Part shown: piece after piece, positions 52,367 through 61,713 of the stretch
Layout of the letters: every line of letters begins with the position of its first letter
Position numbering within the stretch: the stretch's first letter is position 1
Assembly: GCA_029213195.1 (NCBI GenBank)
Contig: JARGNI010000026.1
Location: 19,975-83,974 of the forward strand
Length of the DNA stretch: 64,000 bases
Direction: 5' to 3'
Source: Verrucomicrobiales bacterium
Lineage (GTDB): Bacteria; Verrucomicrobiota; Verrucomicrobiia; Verrucomicrobiales; DEV007
The notes under the pieces: model-generated
Told to the model about the DNA's origin: nothing
Database searches by the model: none
Seen by the model: only the letters and a program-made list of their open reading frames with translations
Translations under genes and position numbers: made by a program

Positions 52367-54676
52367 TCAGTCGATGTAGCGGAATTCGTTGGAGGTGAGG
52401 AGAGATTGCGCGAAGGCCACCCAGGCCCTTTCAGGACGATCGGGATCCTCGATGGATTGGAGAAGTTCCTTGCCTCGATACAACTCTTCAGGATCGGGAT
52501 CGCGCAGGAAAACCTCGCGAAAGACCCTCGTGATTTGCTCCTCATCGCTTTCCAGCTTCAGGACGTTCTCAGCGATGGCCTCGGATTGGGTGAAGACAAA
52601 GGGATGGTTGAAAAGATAGAGTCCCTGTCCGGGCCGAGTGCTGGCTTCCCGCTTGGCGACAGGTTTCAGGAAGGACGGTAGGTCAAAGGCGGCGAGTTCC
52701 GGGGGCGGGGAATTCCGGAGGTAGCAAAGATAGATGCTGCGGTGACGGCTGGGTTCGTGAAGATTTCCGGCAAGATTGACGAGAATATCCCGGTGCTGGA
52801 TCAGGGAACCTTCCCCAGGGTTCCTCTCCAGCAAGCCACTTGCAGCGAGCATACGGTCACGCAAACTTTCTGCATCGAGTCGACGACGATTCTGTCGAGT
52901 CAGCCAGAGATTCTCTTCGTCCTGCTCAAGCAAGGAGTCCGGAACCCGGCTCGTTCGCTGGTAGGCGTCGCTGAGGACGATGCTGCGAATCAGTTTCTTC
53001 GTCGACCAGCCCTGATCGATGAAATGCAGAGCGAGATGATCGAGGAGCTCGGGATGGGTGGGGCGAGCTCCGTAGACGCCGAAATCATTCGGGGTGTCGA
53101 CGAGCCCGCGACCGAAGAGATGCATCCAGACGCGGTTTACGTAGACTCGGGCAGTCTGCGGGTGTTCCGGATCGGCCATCCACTTCGCGAGGGCGAGTCT
53201 CCCGCTTTTTCCTTCGGGAATGGAGAAAGCGGATGGCTTCTCTTTTTCCTGGTAAATGGCCGGAATGCCTCGCGGCACCGGATCTCCCAGTTTCTTGGCA
53301 TCCCCCTTGATATTGAGTTTTGCGTCCGCAGGCTCCTTACGGTCACGCAGCCCCATCGCGAGCGGAGTTCCAGGCTTCCATTTCGGTGCCGGGATCTTCT
53401 TGGGTTTCCCCGTCGCAGACTCTTTCAGGATCACCGTTTCGACGAAGTCGGCGGGAGGGAGCGAGGATTCGGCTGTCTTGAGAACATGCAGATCAGTGGG
53501 CGGGGCGGTCAGCTTCTCGTTCCCGGCCAGTCCATAGAGGGTCTCCGAACTCGTGAACATTCCGGCGAGGGCGTAGTAGTCGCGAGCTGTGATGGGATCG
53601 AACTTGTGATCGTGACAGCGGGCGCAGGCGATCGAGACTCCGAGAAAGCCCGAGCCGATCATGTCGACCTGGTCGGCGACGATATCCATGTCGAAGTTGT
53701 TGTTCATCGCCTTGGCCGGTTTCGTCCCGATCGCAAATAGTCCGGTCGCAATGAGCTGGCGGTCTCGTTGTTCGGGAGTGTCCGCCGGGAGCAGGTCTCC
53801 AGCGACCTGTTCGAGAAGAAATCGATCGAAAGGAAGGTCTTCGTTGAAGGCGGCAATGACGTAGTCTCGGTAGCGCCAGGCGTGAGGAAAGGCCGCATTG
53901 CGACTGAGACCATCGTTGCCATTCGATTCGGCGAATCGAGCAACATCGAGCCAGTGACGACCCCAGCGTTCGCCGAAATGCGGAGAGTCGAGAAGATGAT
54001 CGACGAGGACGGTGAGCGCCGTTTCGGGTTCGGCCGAGAATGCCTTCTCGAACTCCACCACCTCCCCATACCGAGGTGGGAGTCCCGTGAGATCGAAGTG
54101 GAGGCGGTGAATCAACTCGCGGGCGGTCGCCCGAGGGGTCGCGGTGAGTTGGGACTCCTCCCATTGTCTTTCGATCAGGAGATCAATGAAACGGCTGTCT
54201 TTCGTGGAGAAGGAGGGGTCTTGGACCAGGGGCTGGAAAGACCAGAGTGCCCCTTCATCGTAGCTCTTTCCCGCGACCTCCGATTTCTTCCCGGATCGGG
54301 GATCCGGGGCTCCTCGACGAATCCATTCTTCGAAATCGGCAATGACGGCAGGAGTGAGAGGTTGCTCGGGGGGCATCTCGAGGTCGTGTTCCCATTGCAA
54401 GGCGTGGATGAGGAGGCTCTCTTCCGGATCACCCGGAATCAGGGCAGTACCGGATTCACCGCCCGTCCGAATGCCTTCTCTCGAGTCGAGGAGGAGTTTC
54501 CCTCCCAATTTTTCGGCGGTGGCGGAATGGCACTCGTAGCAAGACTGGGCGAGAACAGGACGGATGCGATTTTCGAAGAAGACTCGATCCGATGAGGCGA
54601 TGTCGCTGCCTCTTCCCACGCTCCATGACAGGAGAAGGGGAAGCATCCAAACCAAGCGGTGAAGAATCGGAAGCAT
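52367..54676 (-). CDS. Planctomycete-type cytochrome C / DUF1549 / DUF1553 protein
   Basis: A protein of 769 residues with a signal peptide (about residues 1-24). The PSCyt1 heme site CYECH lies near residue 47, followed by [39 protein letters not shown]1549 (PSCyt2) runs from about 150 to 360: [46 protein letters not shown] and [15 protein letters not shown], the last with a second CxxCH. DUF1553 (PSD1) fills the C-terminal part with [23 protein letters not shown]. The family is restricted mainly to the Planctomycetes-Verrucomicrobia group and has no firm biochemical role; export and heme suggest periplasmic redox. It is transcribed with the DUF1501 gene. Confidence 0.95.
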   Translation of the reverse strand: MLPILHRLVWMLPLLLSWSVGRGSDIASSDRVFFENRIRPVLAQSCYECHSATAEKLGGKLLLDSREGIRTGGESGTALIPGDPEESLLIHALQWEHDLEMPPEQPLTPAVIADFEEWIRRGAPDPRSGKKSEVAGKSYDEGALWSFQPLVQDPSFSTKDSRFIDLLIERQWEESQLTATPRATARELIHRLHFDLTGLPPRYGEVVEFEKAFSAEPETALTVLVDHLLDSPHFGERWGRHWLDVARFAESNGNDGLSRNAAFPHAWRYRDYVIAAFNEDLPFDRFLLEQVAGDLLPADTPEQRDRQLIATGLFAIGTKPAKAMNNNFDMDIVADQVDMIGSGFLGVSIACARCHDHKFDPITARDYYALAGMFTSSETLYGLAGNEKLTAPPTDLHVLKTAESSLPPADFVETVILKESATGKPKKIPAPKWKPGTPLAMGLRDRKEPADAKLNIKGDAKKLGDPVPRGIPAIYQEKEKPSAFSIPEGKSGRLALAKWMADPEHPQTARVYVNRVWMHLFGRGLVDTPNDFGVYGARPTHPELLDHLALHFIDQGWSTKKLIRSIVLSDAYQRTSRVPDSLLEQDEENLWLTRQNRRRLDAESLRDRMLAASGLLERNPGEGSLIQHRDILVNLAGNLHEPSRHRSIYLCYLRNSPPPELAAFDLPSFLKPVAKREASTRPGQGLYLFNHPFVFTQSEAIAENVLKLESDEEQITRVFREVFLRDPDPEELYRGKELLQSIEDPDRPERAWVAFAQSLLTSNEFRYID

Positions 54677-54862
54677 TTCGAACTCAGAGAGTAATGGAGA
54701 AACCGGGGGGCTGACGATCCCGAAGTCGGACGTGATAGAGCCATCGGCGGAGCAAAGATCATCGCTATCTCTTTTGCCTTGCGGGGGATTGTGCTATGGA
54801 GAGGGACCGACTGGAGAGGAGGAGGGTTTTTCTTCCGAATCCCAGAAAGCATTCCCTCATCT

Positions 54863-56116
54863 ATGAAAGTTCTTGTCGTTGGAAAAGGCGGTCGCGAGCA
54901 TGCGATCATTACTGCGTTGCACGAGTCTCCGACCGAGACGGAGATTTATTCGTTCCCGGGTTCGGATGCGATCTTCGAGCTCGCGAAGCCGGTCACGGCA
55001 GACGGAGTCAGTTCCCTGGTGTCCTTCATGCAGGGCGAAGGAATCGATCTCTGCGTGGCGGGAGAGGAGAGCTACCTGGTCAAAGACGAGGGGCTCGCCA
55101 ATGCGTGTAAAGTAGCGGGCATTCCCTGCTGGGGGCCTCCCAAGGAGGCGGCCCAGCTCGAGGCGAGCAAGGAATTTGCGAAGGAATTCATGGTGCGCCA
55201 TGGCATTCCCACGGGGGGATATGCCGCGGTCGAAACGATTGACGATGCTCGATCCGCGATTGGAGGAGTCTATCCCACGGTGCTGAAATTCGACGGCCTC
55301 GCCGCGGGCAAAGGAGTCGCTGTCTGTCCGGACGAAGAGTCCGCCGAGGCCTTTCTTGACGAGGTGTTCACGCAACGAAAGTTCGGAGAAGGTCGTGTCC
55401 TCGTGGAGGAATTCCTGACCGGCCCCGAGATCTCGATTTTTGTTTCGGTGGTCGATTCCGACTACCAGATTCTCGCCCCGGCGCGCGACTACAAGCGGAT
55501 CTTCGATAATGACGAGGGACCAAACACCGGTGGAATGGGGGCCGTTAGTTCGCTCGAAATGCTGGATGACGAACTTCGTCAGCTGATCGATGGGACTATC
55601 ATTCGCCCGACTGTAGAAGGGCTCCAGAAGGACGGCCTTCCGTATCGTGGGTTTCTCTATTTTGGGATCATGCTGACCCCGGACGGTCCGAAAATTCTGG
55701 AGTACAACTGCCGATTCGGGGATCCCGAGGCCCAGTCCGTGCTTCCCATGATCGAGGGTGATTTTGCCGAGTATGTCATGTCTGGCGCCAAGGGAGAACT
55801 TCGTCCGGACCTGATCGATTTTGCGGCGGGTTGGAGCATCTGTCTTGTCTCGGCGTCGGCTGGATATCCCGAATCGTCCCGCAGCGGCGATGTCATCTCG
55901 GGACTCGAAGACGTCGAGGATGCCCGGATTTTCCATGCGGGAACCCGTCGGAATGAGGAGGGAGAGTTCGAGACGGCCGGAGGCCGCGTGCTCGTCGTCG
56001 TGGCCCGCGGAGAGAGCCGTGAGAATGCCGTTGCGCGCGTCTACCGCGAAAGTGACAAGGTGACTTTCGATGGGATGCAGCGCCGTCTCGATATCGGAAC
56101 CCGAAATTTTTCCTAG
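54863..56116 (+). CDS. purD: phosphoribosylamine-glycine ligase (GAR synthetase)
   Basis: A protein of 417 residues, ATP-grasp enzyme of purine synthesis that joins phosphoribosylamine and glycine. It has MKVLVVGKGGREHAI at the start, FMVRHGIPTGGYAAV and VLKFDGLAAGKGVAVC for ATP binding, VLVEEFLTGPEISIFV, and GPNTGGMGAVSS with ILEYNCRFGDPEAQSVLP near the metal site. The ATG at 54863 matches the family start. It is divergent from the DUF1549 gene, and its neighbours downstream are pyrimidine genes, so purine and pyrimidine synthesis genes are placed side by side. PyrR follows after 71 bases and could be on the same transcript. Confidence 0.97.
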   Translation: MKVLVVGKGGREHAIITALHESPTETEIYSFPGSDAIFELAKPVTADGVSSLVSFMQGEGIDLCVAGEESYLVKDEGLANACKVAGIPCWGPPKEAAQLEASKEFAKEFMVRHGIPTGGYAAVETIDDARSAIGGVYPTVLKFDGLAAGKGVAVCPDEESAEAFLDEVFTQRKFGEGRVLVEEFLTGPEISIFVSVVDSDYQILAPARDYKRIFDNDEGPNTGGMGAVSSLEMLDDELRQLIDGTIIRPTVEGLQKDGLPYRGFLYFGIMLTPDGPKILEYNCRFGDPEAQSVLPMIEGDFAEYVMSGAKGELRPDLIDFAAGWSICLVSASAGYPESSRSGDVISGLEDVEDARIFHAGTRRNEEGEFETAGGRVLVVVARGESRENAVARVYRESDKVTFDGMQRRLDIGTRNFS

Positions 56117-56155
56117 CACCGCGCCGAAATCTGCCTAGCTTCTGAAAGAATGAGT

Positions 56156-56172
56156 TCGGCAAGCTCTGCCGA
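56156..56172 (+). promoter_or_regulatory. hairpin in the pyr leader
   Basis: TCGGCA and TGCCGA arms, six perfect pairs, enclose a five-base loop 15 bases before the pyrR start. There is no T run, so it is not a terminator. It could be a leader element bound by PyrR or a translation control hairpin, but it does not match the Bacillus PyrR-binding consensus that I know. Confidence 0.3.
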
Positions 56173-56187
56173 TCGCCCCGCGAACTC

Positions 56188-56757
56188 TTGAGTGACTCGA
56201 CCAAAGTGCATAGGGAAGAGATTCTCGATCCGAAAGGGATCGAGGCACGGGTCACCATTCTCGCCGATGAAGTGCAAAAGCGAACGGCAGGAAAGGACGT
56301 TGCCTTTGTCGGCATCTACACTCGCGGCGTGACTCTCGCTCGCAGGGTTGCCAAACTCCTCTCGGAGCGCGGGGTCGAGATCCCGGTTGGGACTCTCGAT
56401 ATTTCGCTGTATCGCGATGATTTCGACAATCGTGGAACCGAACTCCCGCGATTGGAGAGTTCCGATATTTCCTTCCCGATCGACGGCACTCGGGTGATTC
56501 TTTTCGACGAGGTGATTTTTACAGGAAGAACGATTCGGGCGGCTCTCGATGGGCTCATGGATTACGGTCGCCCCTCCAAGATCGAGCTGGCGGTGCTGGT
56601 CGATCGCGGCCACCGCGAAATACCGATTCAGCCAGATTACGTGGGAGAGCGGGTCGAGAGTCGGTTCGAGCAGTATGTGAAAGTCAGGTTTGAAGAGGAT
56701 GACGACAAAGAAGGCGTCTTCCTGGAGACCCGGAAGGAGGATACCGTCGATGAGTGA
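56188..56757 (+). CDS. pyrR: PyrR-like bifunctional regulator / uracil phosphoribosyltransferase
   Basis: A protein of 189 residues, type I phosphoribosyltransferase. The PRPP-binding loop is VILFDEVIFTGRTIRAALDGLMDYGRP, where the canonical form has D-D in place of D-E. FVGIYTRGVTLARRVAKLL and VGTLDISLYRDDFDNRG are standard PyrR blocks, and IELAVLVDRGHREIPIQPDYVG is its closing signature. PyrR can regulate pyr genes by binding mRNA and has uracil phosphoribosyltransferase activity in Gram-positives. The start is the TTG at 56188 or GTG at 56206; no ATG is available. It overlaps pyrB by eight bases, so the operon pyrR-pyrB-pyrC is translationally linked. Confidence 0.93.
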   Translation: MSDSTKVHREEILDPKGIEARVTILADEVQKRTAGKDVAFVGIYTRGVTLARRVAKLLSERGVEIPVGTLDISLYRDDFDNRGTELPRLESSDISFPIDGTRVILFDEVIFTGRTIRAALDGLMDYGRPSKIELAVLVDRGHREIPIQPDYVGERVESRFEQYVKVRFEEDDDKEGVFLETRKEDTVDE

Positions 56758-57688
56758 TCTGCAACCCCGCAAAGACCTTCTCGATATCGAGAGCCTCTCG
56801 CTCGACGAGATCGAATACGTTCTCGAAAATGCCGTTCCCTTCAAACAACTCTTCCAACGTTCGGTTAAGAAGGTTCCGGCTCTTCGGGGAAAGACGGTGC
56901 TGAATCTCTTCTACGAGCCATCGACACGGACGAGCTCTTCCTTCGAGGTCGCCGCGAATCGGATGTCTGCCGATGTCACCAACTTTACTGTCTCGGCTTC
57001 CTCTATCGTGAAGGGTGAATCTCTCCTCGACACGATCGAGACGCTGCAGGCGATGCGGTCGGACTACATCGTGATCCGTCACCAGGCGGCCGGGGTTCCC
57101 GGTATCGTGGCTCAGCACACCCGGGCTTCGGTGCTGAACGCCGGCGATGGGTATCATGCCCACCCCACCCAGGCCCTGCTCGATGCGATGACTTTTCGAG
57201 AAGTCTACCCGGACTACCAGGGGAGAAAAATCGTCATCGTCGGAGATGTCCTTCATTCGCGAGTAGCGCGGTCCACGAGTACCTTGTTCCACAAGCTGGG
57301 AGTCGAAGTGGGAGTGTTAGGGCCGGGGTCTCTTGTTCCTCAGGGGCGCCATCCCTTCATGACTCGACTCCGCGATTGGGACGAGGTCTTCGAATGGGGG
57401 CCGGATGCGGTCTACTTGCTCCGAGTGCAGTTGGAGCGTCAGGAGGGACAATTCTTTCCGAGCATCGCGGAGTATCACAAGATGTATGGCATGAACAGCG
57501 AGCGCCTCGGGAGGATGCGGGAGCGGGATGCCTACCTCATGCACCCCGGTCCGGTCAACCGAGGAGTGGAGATCACCGACCAGGCGATGGGGTACGAGAA
57601 ATCGCTGATCAGCACCCAGGTGGAAAATGGCATCGCGGTGCGAATGGCTGTCCTTCATTGGCTCACCCCGGAAACCCAAAAAGACTGA
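56750..57688 (+). CDS. pyrB: aspartate carbamoyltransferase, catalytic chain
   Basis: A protein of 312 residues. The carbamoyl-phosphate site FYEPSTRTSSSFEVAANRM and the DYIVIRHQAAG and AGDGYHAHPTQALLD blocks are typical of class B/C ATCase catalytic chains. VIVGDVLHSRVARST and MHPGPVNRGVEI complete the signature. It condenses carbamoyl phosphate and aspartate, the first step of the pathway after the synthetase. The ATG at 56750 follows GGAAGGAGG at 56732-56740. No PyrI regulatory chain is next to it, so feedback by a PyrI subunit is unlikely and the dihydroorotase downstream may form a complex with it. Confidence 0.97.
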   Translation: MSDLQPRKDLLDIESLSLDEIEYVLENAVPFKQLFQRSVKKVPALRGKTVLNLFYEPSTRTSSSFEVAANRMSADVTNFTVSASSIVKGESLLDTIETLQAMRSDYIVIRHQAAGVPGIVAQHTRASVLNAGDGYHAHPTQALLDAMTFREVYPDYQGRKIVIVGDVLHSRVARSTSTLFHKLGVEVGVLGPGSLVPQGRHPFMTRLRDWDEVFEWGPDAVYLLRVQLERQEGQFFPSIAEYHKMYGMNSERLGRMRERDAYLMHPGPVNRGVEITDQAMGYEKSLISTQVENGIAVRMAVLHWLTPETQKD

Positions 57689-57689
57689 G

Positions 57690-58949
57690 ATGGCGCGATT
57701 TTTCTCCCAGACTCGAATTGCTCGATCGGACTCGTCGGAATTGCAGGACGCCTCCGTTCTGGTAAATGACGAAGGCGTCATCGAACGTGTCGGTCCAGGT
57801 CTCGATGCGCCTGAAGATGCCGAGGTGTTGGATTGTTCGGGGATGATCCTGGTCCCCGGGATGTTCGACCTTCATGTTCACGCCCGCGAGCCCGGAGCCG
57901 AGCACAAGGAGACTCTCAGCACCTGCGCCGAGGCGGCGCTCCACGGAGGAGTCACGGGGATGGTCCTGATGCCGGACACGAGTCCTCCGGTGGACACCGG
58001 AAACCTGGTGAAGAGTCTCCAGGATCTGATTTCTGAATCCAGTCCCGTCCAGATGCTCGTTTCTGGATGTCTGACGAAGAAACGGGAAGGTACCGAACTG
58101 GCGGGTTTCTTTGGAATGGCCAATCGCGACGTCGCCATGCTGACCGACTCGGATCGAACGATTCCCTGTCCGGATCTATTGCGGCGGTGCATGGAGTATG
58201 CCAAGGACTTCGATCTCCTCGTGACATCCCATTGCGATACCCCGGCGCTGACCAAGGGGGGGGCAATCAATGAGGGACATGTTTCGTATCGACTCGGTTT
58301 GCCGGGAATCCCGGCGATCAGCCAGGAGATTGCCATCGATCGAGACATCCGAGTGGCGCAACAGACCGGAGCTCGTCTGCACCTGCAACAGATCTCTACG
58401 GCGAACGCGGTGAAGGCCGTCGGCTGCGCGAAAGAAGCGGGCACATCGGTGACCTGCGAAGTTTCTCCTCACCATCTCCTTCTCAGTGAGGAAGAGATCG
58501 AGGACTACAACACCCATTTCAAGCTCGACCCACCGCTCCGTTTGCCGCGAGATGTCGAGGCGCTGGTGGCAGGGCTGCTCGACGATACGATCGATGCGAT
58601 TGCGACCAATCATGCTCCCCACACCGAGTTCGAGAAGTCGTCCGATTTTGGGAGTGCCCCTTTTGGAGTGACTGGTCTGGAGACTGCCGTTCTCGCTCTC
58701 TACGACGGATTTGTTCGCAAAGGGGTTTTTGGATGGGATCTCCTCATCCGGAAATATTCGGATCAACCTCGTGCCATCGTGGGGCTGCCTGCGGTGAGAA
58801 TCGAAGAGGGGCAGAGAGCCGAATTTTTTCTCTTCGATCCTGAAGGCGAGACGGAAATTACTCCGGATTCCATGAAGACAAAGAGCCCGGTGACCCCGTT
58901 CCTCGGTCGCACCTTCTCTGGTGCGATCCGCGAAACGGTCCTGGGGTGA
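57690..58949 (+). CDS. pyrC: dihydroorotase, type I
   Basis: A protein of 419 residues, amidohydrolase fold, that closes carbamoyl aspartate to dihydroorotate. Metal ligands are in GMFDLHVHAREPG; substrate binding in MPDTSPPVD, which is the place of the usual PNT block; further ligands in SPHHLLLSEE and the catalytic aspartate region in IDAIATNHAPHTEFEK. KLDPPLRLP is the family's late signature. The length matches long type I enzymes such as Aquifex PyrC, which work with ATCase in a complex. The ATG 57690 starts two bases after the pyrB stop. The next gene is convergent. Confidence 0.96.
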   Translation: MARFFSQTRIARSDSSELQDASVLVNDEGVIERVGPGLDAPEDAEVLDCSGMILVPGMFDLHVHAREPGAEHKETLSTCAEAALHGGVTGMVLMPDTSPPVDTGNLVKSLQDLISESSPVQMLVSGCLTKKREGTELAGFFGMANRDVAMLTDSDRTIPCPDLLRRCMEYAKDFDLLVTSHCDTPALTKGGAINEGHVSYRLGLPGIPAISQEIAIDRDIRVAQQTGARLHLQQISTANAVKAVGCAKEAGTSVTCEVSPHHLLLSEEEIEDYNTHFKLDPPLRLPRDVEALVAGLLDDTIDAIATNHAPHTEFEKSSDFGSAPFGVTGLETAVLALYDGFVRKGVFGWDLLIRKYSDQPRAIVGLPAVRIEEGQRAEFFLFDPEGETEITPDSMKTKSPVTPFLGRTFSGAIRETVLG

Positions 58950-58964
58950 GCCGAGCGGTGGTGC

Positions 58965-60074
58965 TCAGGGCTCCTGGCCCCACTCCACGCAAATCGGGGA
59001 GGGGACGTTGACGATCTTTCCGTGAAAAAGGAGGCCACCGCTTTCCTGATCGACTCGAAAGACGGAGAGCGTGTTCGAGTAGCGACCGGCCACGATCATC
59101 CATTTCCCGCTGGGGTCGAGATTGAAATTGCGAGGCCAGCTGCCTCGGATCGCTTCTCGTTCGACAAAGGCGAGGTGCCCCGTTCTTTCATCGACGGCAA
59201 AGGCGGCGATCGAGTCGTGGCCACGATTGGAGGCGTAGACGAATTTTCCGGAGGGATGAACGCGGATCTCGGCCGATTTGTTTGGGATTTCCCAGAGTTC
59301 TTCGGGAAGCGTCGAGATGGTTTGTTTCGGCTCCATCGTTCCTGCTTCGGCATCATAGGCGAAGACCGTGACGGACATGAGCAGCTCGTTCAGGAGAAAG
59401 ATGCGGTCCCCTTTGGCGTTGAACTTCATATGACGTGGACCTCCTCCGGGAACAGCAATTCCGGCTCCGTGGGGAGAAATGGTGGCCGTTTCGTGGTCGA
59501 TCTTGTAGATCACGACCTTGTCGGCCCCGAGATCGGGGACGAAGAGGAATCGATTGTCCGGGCTGACCCCGGCCCAGTGAGGATGGGGGCCTTTCTGTCG
59601 AGCCTCGTTCGGACCCGAACCGGAATGCTCTTCCAGATCGGAACGCTCGCCGATCGAGCCGTCTTCCAGGATGGGGAAGACAGCAGTCGAGCCTCCACCG
59701 TATTGGGCGGTGAAGAGGAGTTTGCCCTCCTTGTCGAGCGAGAGATGAGCCGCTCCGCCGTCACCGATCAGTTGGGTATTGATGAGGGTGAGGCTCTTGT
59801 CGTCTCCGATCGAAAAGGCAGCGACACTGCCTTTCTCGATATTGCAGATCGAGTAGAGGCGTTTCCCATCCGGGCTCACCGTTACAAAGCCTGGCGAGCC
59901 GATCTCGGCAGCCAAGGTAGGTTCGCTGAGAGTGCCTTTTTCCGTATCGAGTTCCGTACGATAGATTCCATCGGCATTTTTTCCGCCGGTCCCAATCCAG
60001 AGGGTGACGGTCTCGGCCAGGGCAAGCCCTGAACAGGCGGTGAGAAGGGCGAGAGTCGAGAAGAAGGTTTTCAT
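58965..60074 (-). CDS. secreted lactonase-family beta-propeller (Pgl/YbhE-like)
   Basis: A protein of 369 residues with a signal peptide (about 1-20, LTACSGLALA). Seven-bladed propeller repeats of the YbhE/6-phosphogluconolactonase type follow: GSPGFVTVSPDGKRLYSICN, AAHLSLDKEGKLLFTAQYGGGSTAVFPI, HPHWAGVSPDNRFLFVPDLGADKVVIY, GGGPRHMKFNAKGDRIFLLNEL, and EIRVHPSGKFVYASNRGHDSIAAF. The HPHWAG and GPRH elements are conserved in this family. An exported member is unlikely to act on 6-phosphogluconolactone, which is cytoplasmic, so another lactone or a binding role is probable. It is the last gene of a minus-strand group with the sulfatase upstream. Confidence 0.92.
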   Translation of the reverse strand: MKTFFSTLALLTACSGLALAETVTLWIGTGGKNADGIYRTELDTEKGTLSEPTLAAEIGSPGFVTVSPDGKRLYSICNIEKGSVAAFSIGDDKSLTLINTQLIGDGGAAHLSLDKEGKLLFTAQYGGGSTAVFPILEDGSIGERSDLEEHSGSGPNEARQKGPHPHWAGVSPDNRFLFVPDLGADKVVIYKIDHETATISPHGAGIAVPGGGPRHMKFNAKGDRIFLLNELLMSVTVFAYDAEAGTMEPKQTISTLPEELWEIPNKSAEIRVHPSGKFVYASNRGHDSIAAFAVDERTGHLAFVEREAIRGSWPRNFNLDPSGKWMIVAGRYSNTLSVFRVDQESGGLLFHGKIVNVPSPICVEWGQEP

Positions 60075-60099
60075 AGGTTTGCGAGAGGAGCGGGAGGGC

Positions 60100-61605
60100 T
60101 TATTCGTATCTCCATTTCATGATCCAGGGATCCTGCATCTCTTTCTGGAACTCTTTCAGCTTCTCCTTCATGCGTTCGAGGGCTTCCTGGTGATCCGGGG
60201 CGTTGGCGAGGTTCTTCGCCTCAACGGGATCTTCATCGATCTTGAAGAATTCGAACTGAGGGCGGTGAATGTATTCTCCTACCGACTTCTGACCGTAGGG
60301 GGCGTCGAGTGATTTCTGAAACTGAGCCTGGAAGCTGCTCGCTGCCCAGAGGTCGGAGGCAAAGGGGTAAGGCAAAGGATGCGCGATGTTCCAGATCAGC
60401 TTGTATTCCTTGTCCCGAACGACACGCATCGGGTAGTACATCTGGATCTCGTGGAAGGTGTGAGAGGCGAAGATGGTTTCCCAATGCTCCGCATCCGCAT
60501 TGCCCAGGATCGGGATCCAGGATTTTCCGTGATAGGCGTTGAGATTCGGTCCGAGATTGTCTTTCTTCACCTCGGGAAAGTCAGCCCAGTATTTCTTGGC
60601 GTTGACCATTTCCTTGGGCGCATTTTTTTTCGGATTCAGGCCTCCGGCGAAGTCGAGCAGACTCGGGGTGATGTCGATGTGACTGATGAGGGCCTCGTGC
60701 TTCACTCCGCGCTTCTCCTCGTAGGGATTGCGAACGACAAATGGCACCCGGAGGCCGCCTTCATAGACGGTCGTCTTTCCCCCGGCGAAAGCCATCCCGT
60801 GGTCGGAGGTGAAGACGAGGAGGGTTTTGTCATAGAGATCGGCTTCCTTGAGGATTTCGACGAGACGACCGACCCCCTGATCGATCCTGGAAACGCTCTG
60901 GTAGTATTGGGCGAGTTCCTCGCGGGTCTCTGGAGTGTCGGTGAGGAAATGTGGAATGGGAACCTCGGCCGGATCGTAGAAGACTTCTTCGACTCCTTCA
61001 TGAGATCCATCGTTGGGCTTGTTGCCGAAAAGGTCGGCTTTCAACTCCAGTTCGGAGGTGTCATCCTTGCCTCCGCCTCGGTGAGGGTCGGAGGTGGCGA
61101 AGTAGAGAAAGAATGGTTTCTCATCATCGGCGGTGATGAACTCGCGAGAGGCTTCCGCCATCTGCACGGCGTTCCGGCCATTCCCCTTGAAATAGGTCTC
61201 GTAGCGATAGACCTGCTCCGGTGCGACGTGGTACTTTCCGATGTGCCCGGTGCGATAGCCGGCGTTGGCCATGACCCGAGGGAGAGAAAGGCTCACGACC
61301 GTCTTGTAGGACTCGAACTTGTGGTAGCTGTGCTGATGTCCGTATTGGCCGTTGCGGTGATTGTGGAGCCCTGACATGACCACCGAGCGGCTTGCCGAGC
61401 AGCTGGCCGTCGTGGCAAAGGCGTTGAGGAAAATAGTTCCGTCCGCAGCAATTGCATCGATCGCGGGGGTTTTTGCGATCGGGTCGCCGTAGCAACCCAA
61501 GGTGGGCGACTCATCATCAGTGATAATGAAAATGACATTCTTTTCCGCAGCGGCGAGGCTGCCGATTCCGAAAAGAAAGGCGAGAGTGAGAGTTAACAAT
61601 TTCAT
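60100..61605 (-). CDS. secreted sulfatase, N-sulfoglucosamine sulfohydrolase-like
   Basis: A protein of 501 residues with a signal peptide (about 1-20, GIGSLAAA). The metal-binding pair D30/D31 stands in FIITDDESPTLGCYG. The sulfatase signature reads C-S-A-S-R at 69-73 (FATTASCSASRSVVMSG), with C69 as the residue to be oxidised to formylglycine; alanine at the third place differs from the aerobic C-x-P-x-R and fits enzymes matured by a radical SAM enzyme (anSME). VFTSDHGMAFAGGKTTVYEGGLRVPFVV completes the metal site. The overall form, with HNHRNGQYGHQHSYH, resembles heparan N-sulfatases. The maturation enzyme is not in this window. Confidence 0.93.
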   Translation of the reverse strand: MKLLTLTLAFLFGIGSLAAAEKNVIFIITDDESPTLGCYGDPIAKTPAIDAIAADGTIFLNAFATTASCSASRSVVMSGLHNHRNGQYGHQHSYHKFESYKTVVSLSLPRVMANAGYRTGHIGKYHVAPEQVYRYETYFKGNGRNAVQMAEASREFITADDEKPFFLYFATSDPHRGGGKDDTSELELKADLFGNKPNDGSHEGVEEVFYDPAEVPIPHFLTDTPETREELAQYYQSVSRIDQGVGRLVEILKEADLYDKTLLVFTSDHGMAFAGGKTTVYEGGLRVPFVVRNPYEEKRGVKHEALISHIDITPSLLDFAGGLNPKKNAPKEMVNAKKYWADFPEVKKDNLGPNLNAYHGKSWIPILGNADAEHWETIFASHTFHEIQMYYPMRVVRDKEYKLIWNIAHPLPYPFASDLWAASSFQAQFQKSLDAPYGQKSVGEYIHRPQFEFFKIDEDPVEAKNLANAPDHQEALERMKEKLKEFQKEMQDPWIMKWRYE

Positions 61606-61713
61606 AGTTTCTTTGGATCGATGAGAAGTGAGTTGGGCTCTTTGGATGAAGAAGGAAACGGAGGGTGAATTCTCGTTTGGGTCCTGCAGGGCAGCAAGTT
61701 TGGGATGGTCAGG

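Noticed and set aside
54774..54800. Possible promoter (TTGCCT, 15-base spacer, TATGGA) before purD.
   Set aside because: The spacer is too short and both boxes are poor matches.
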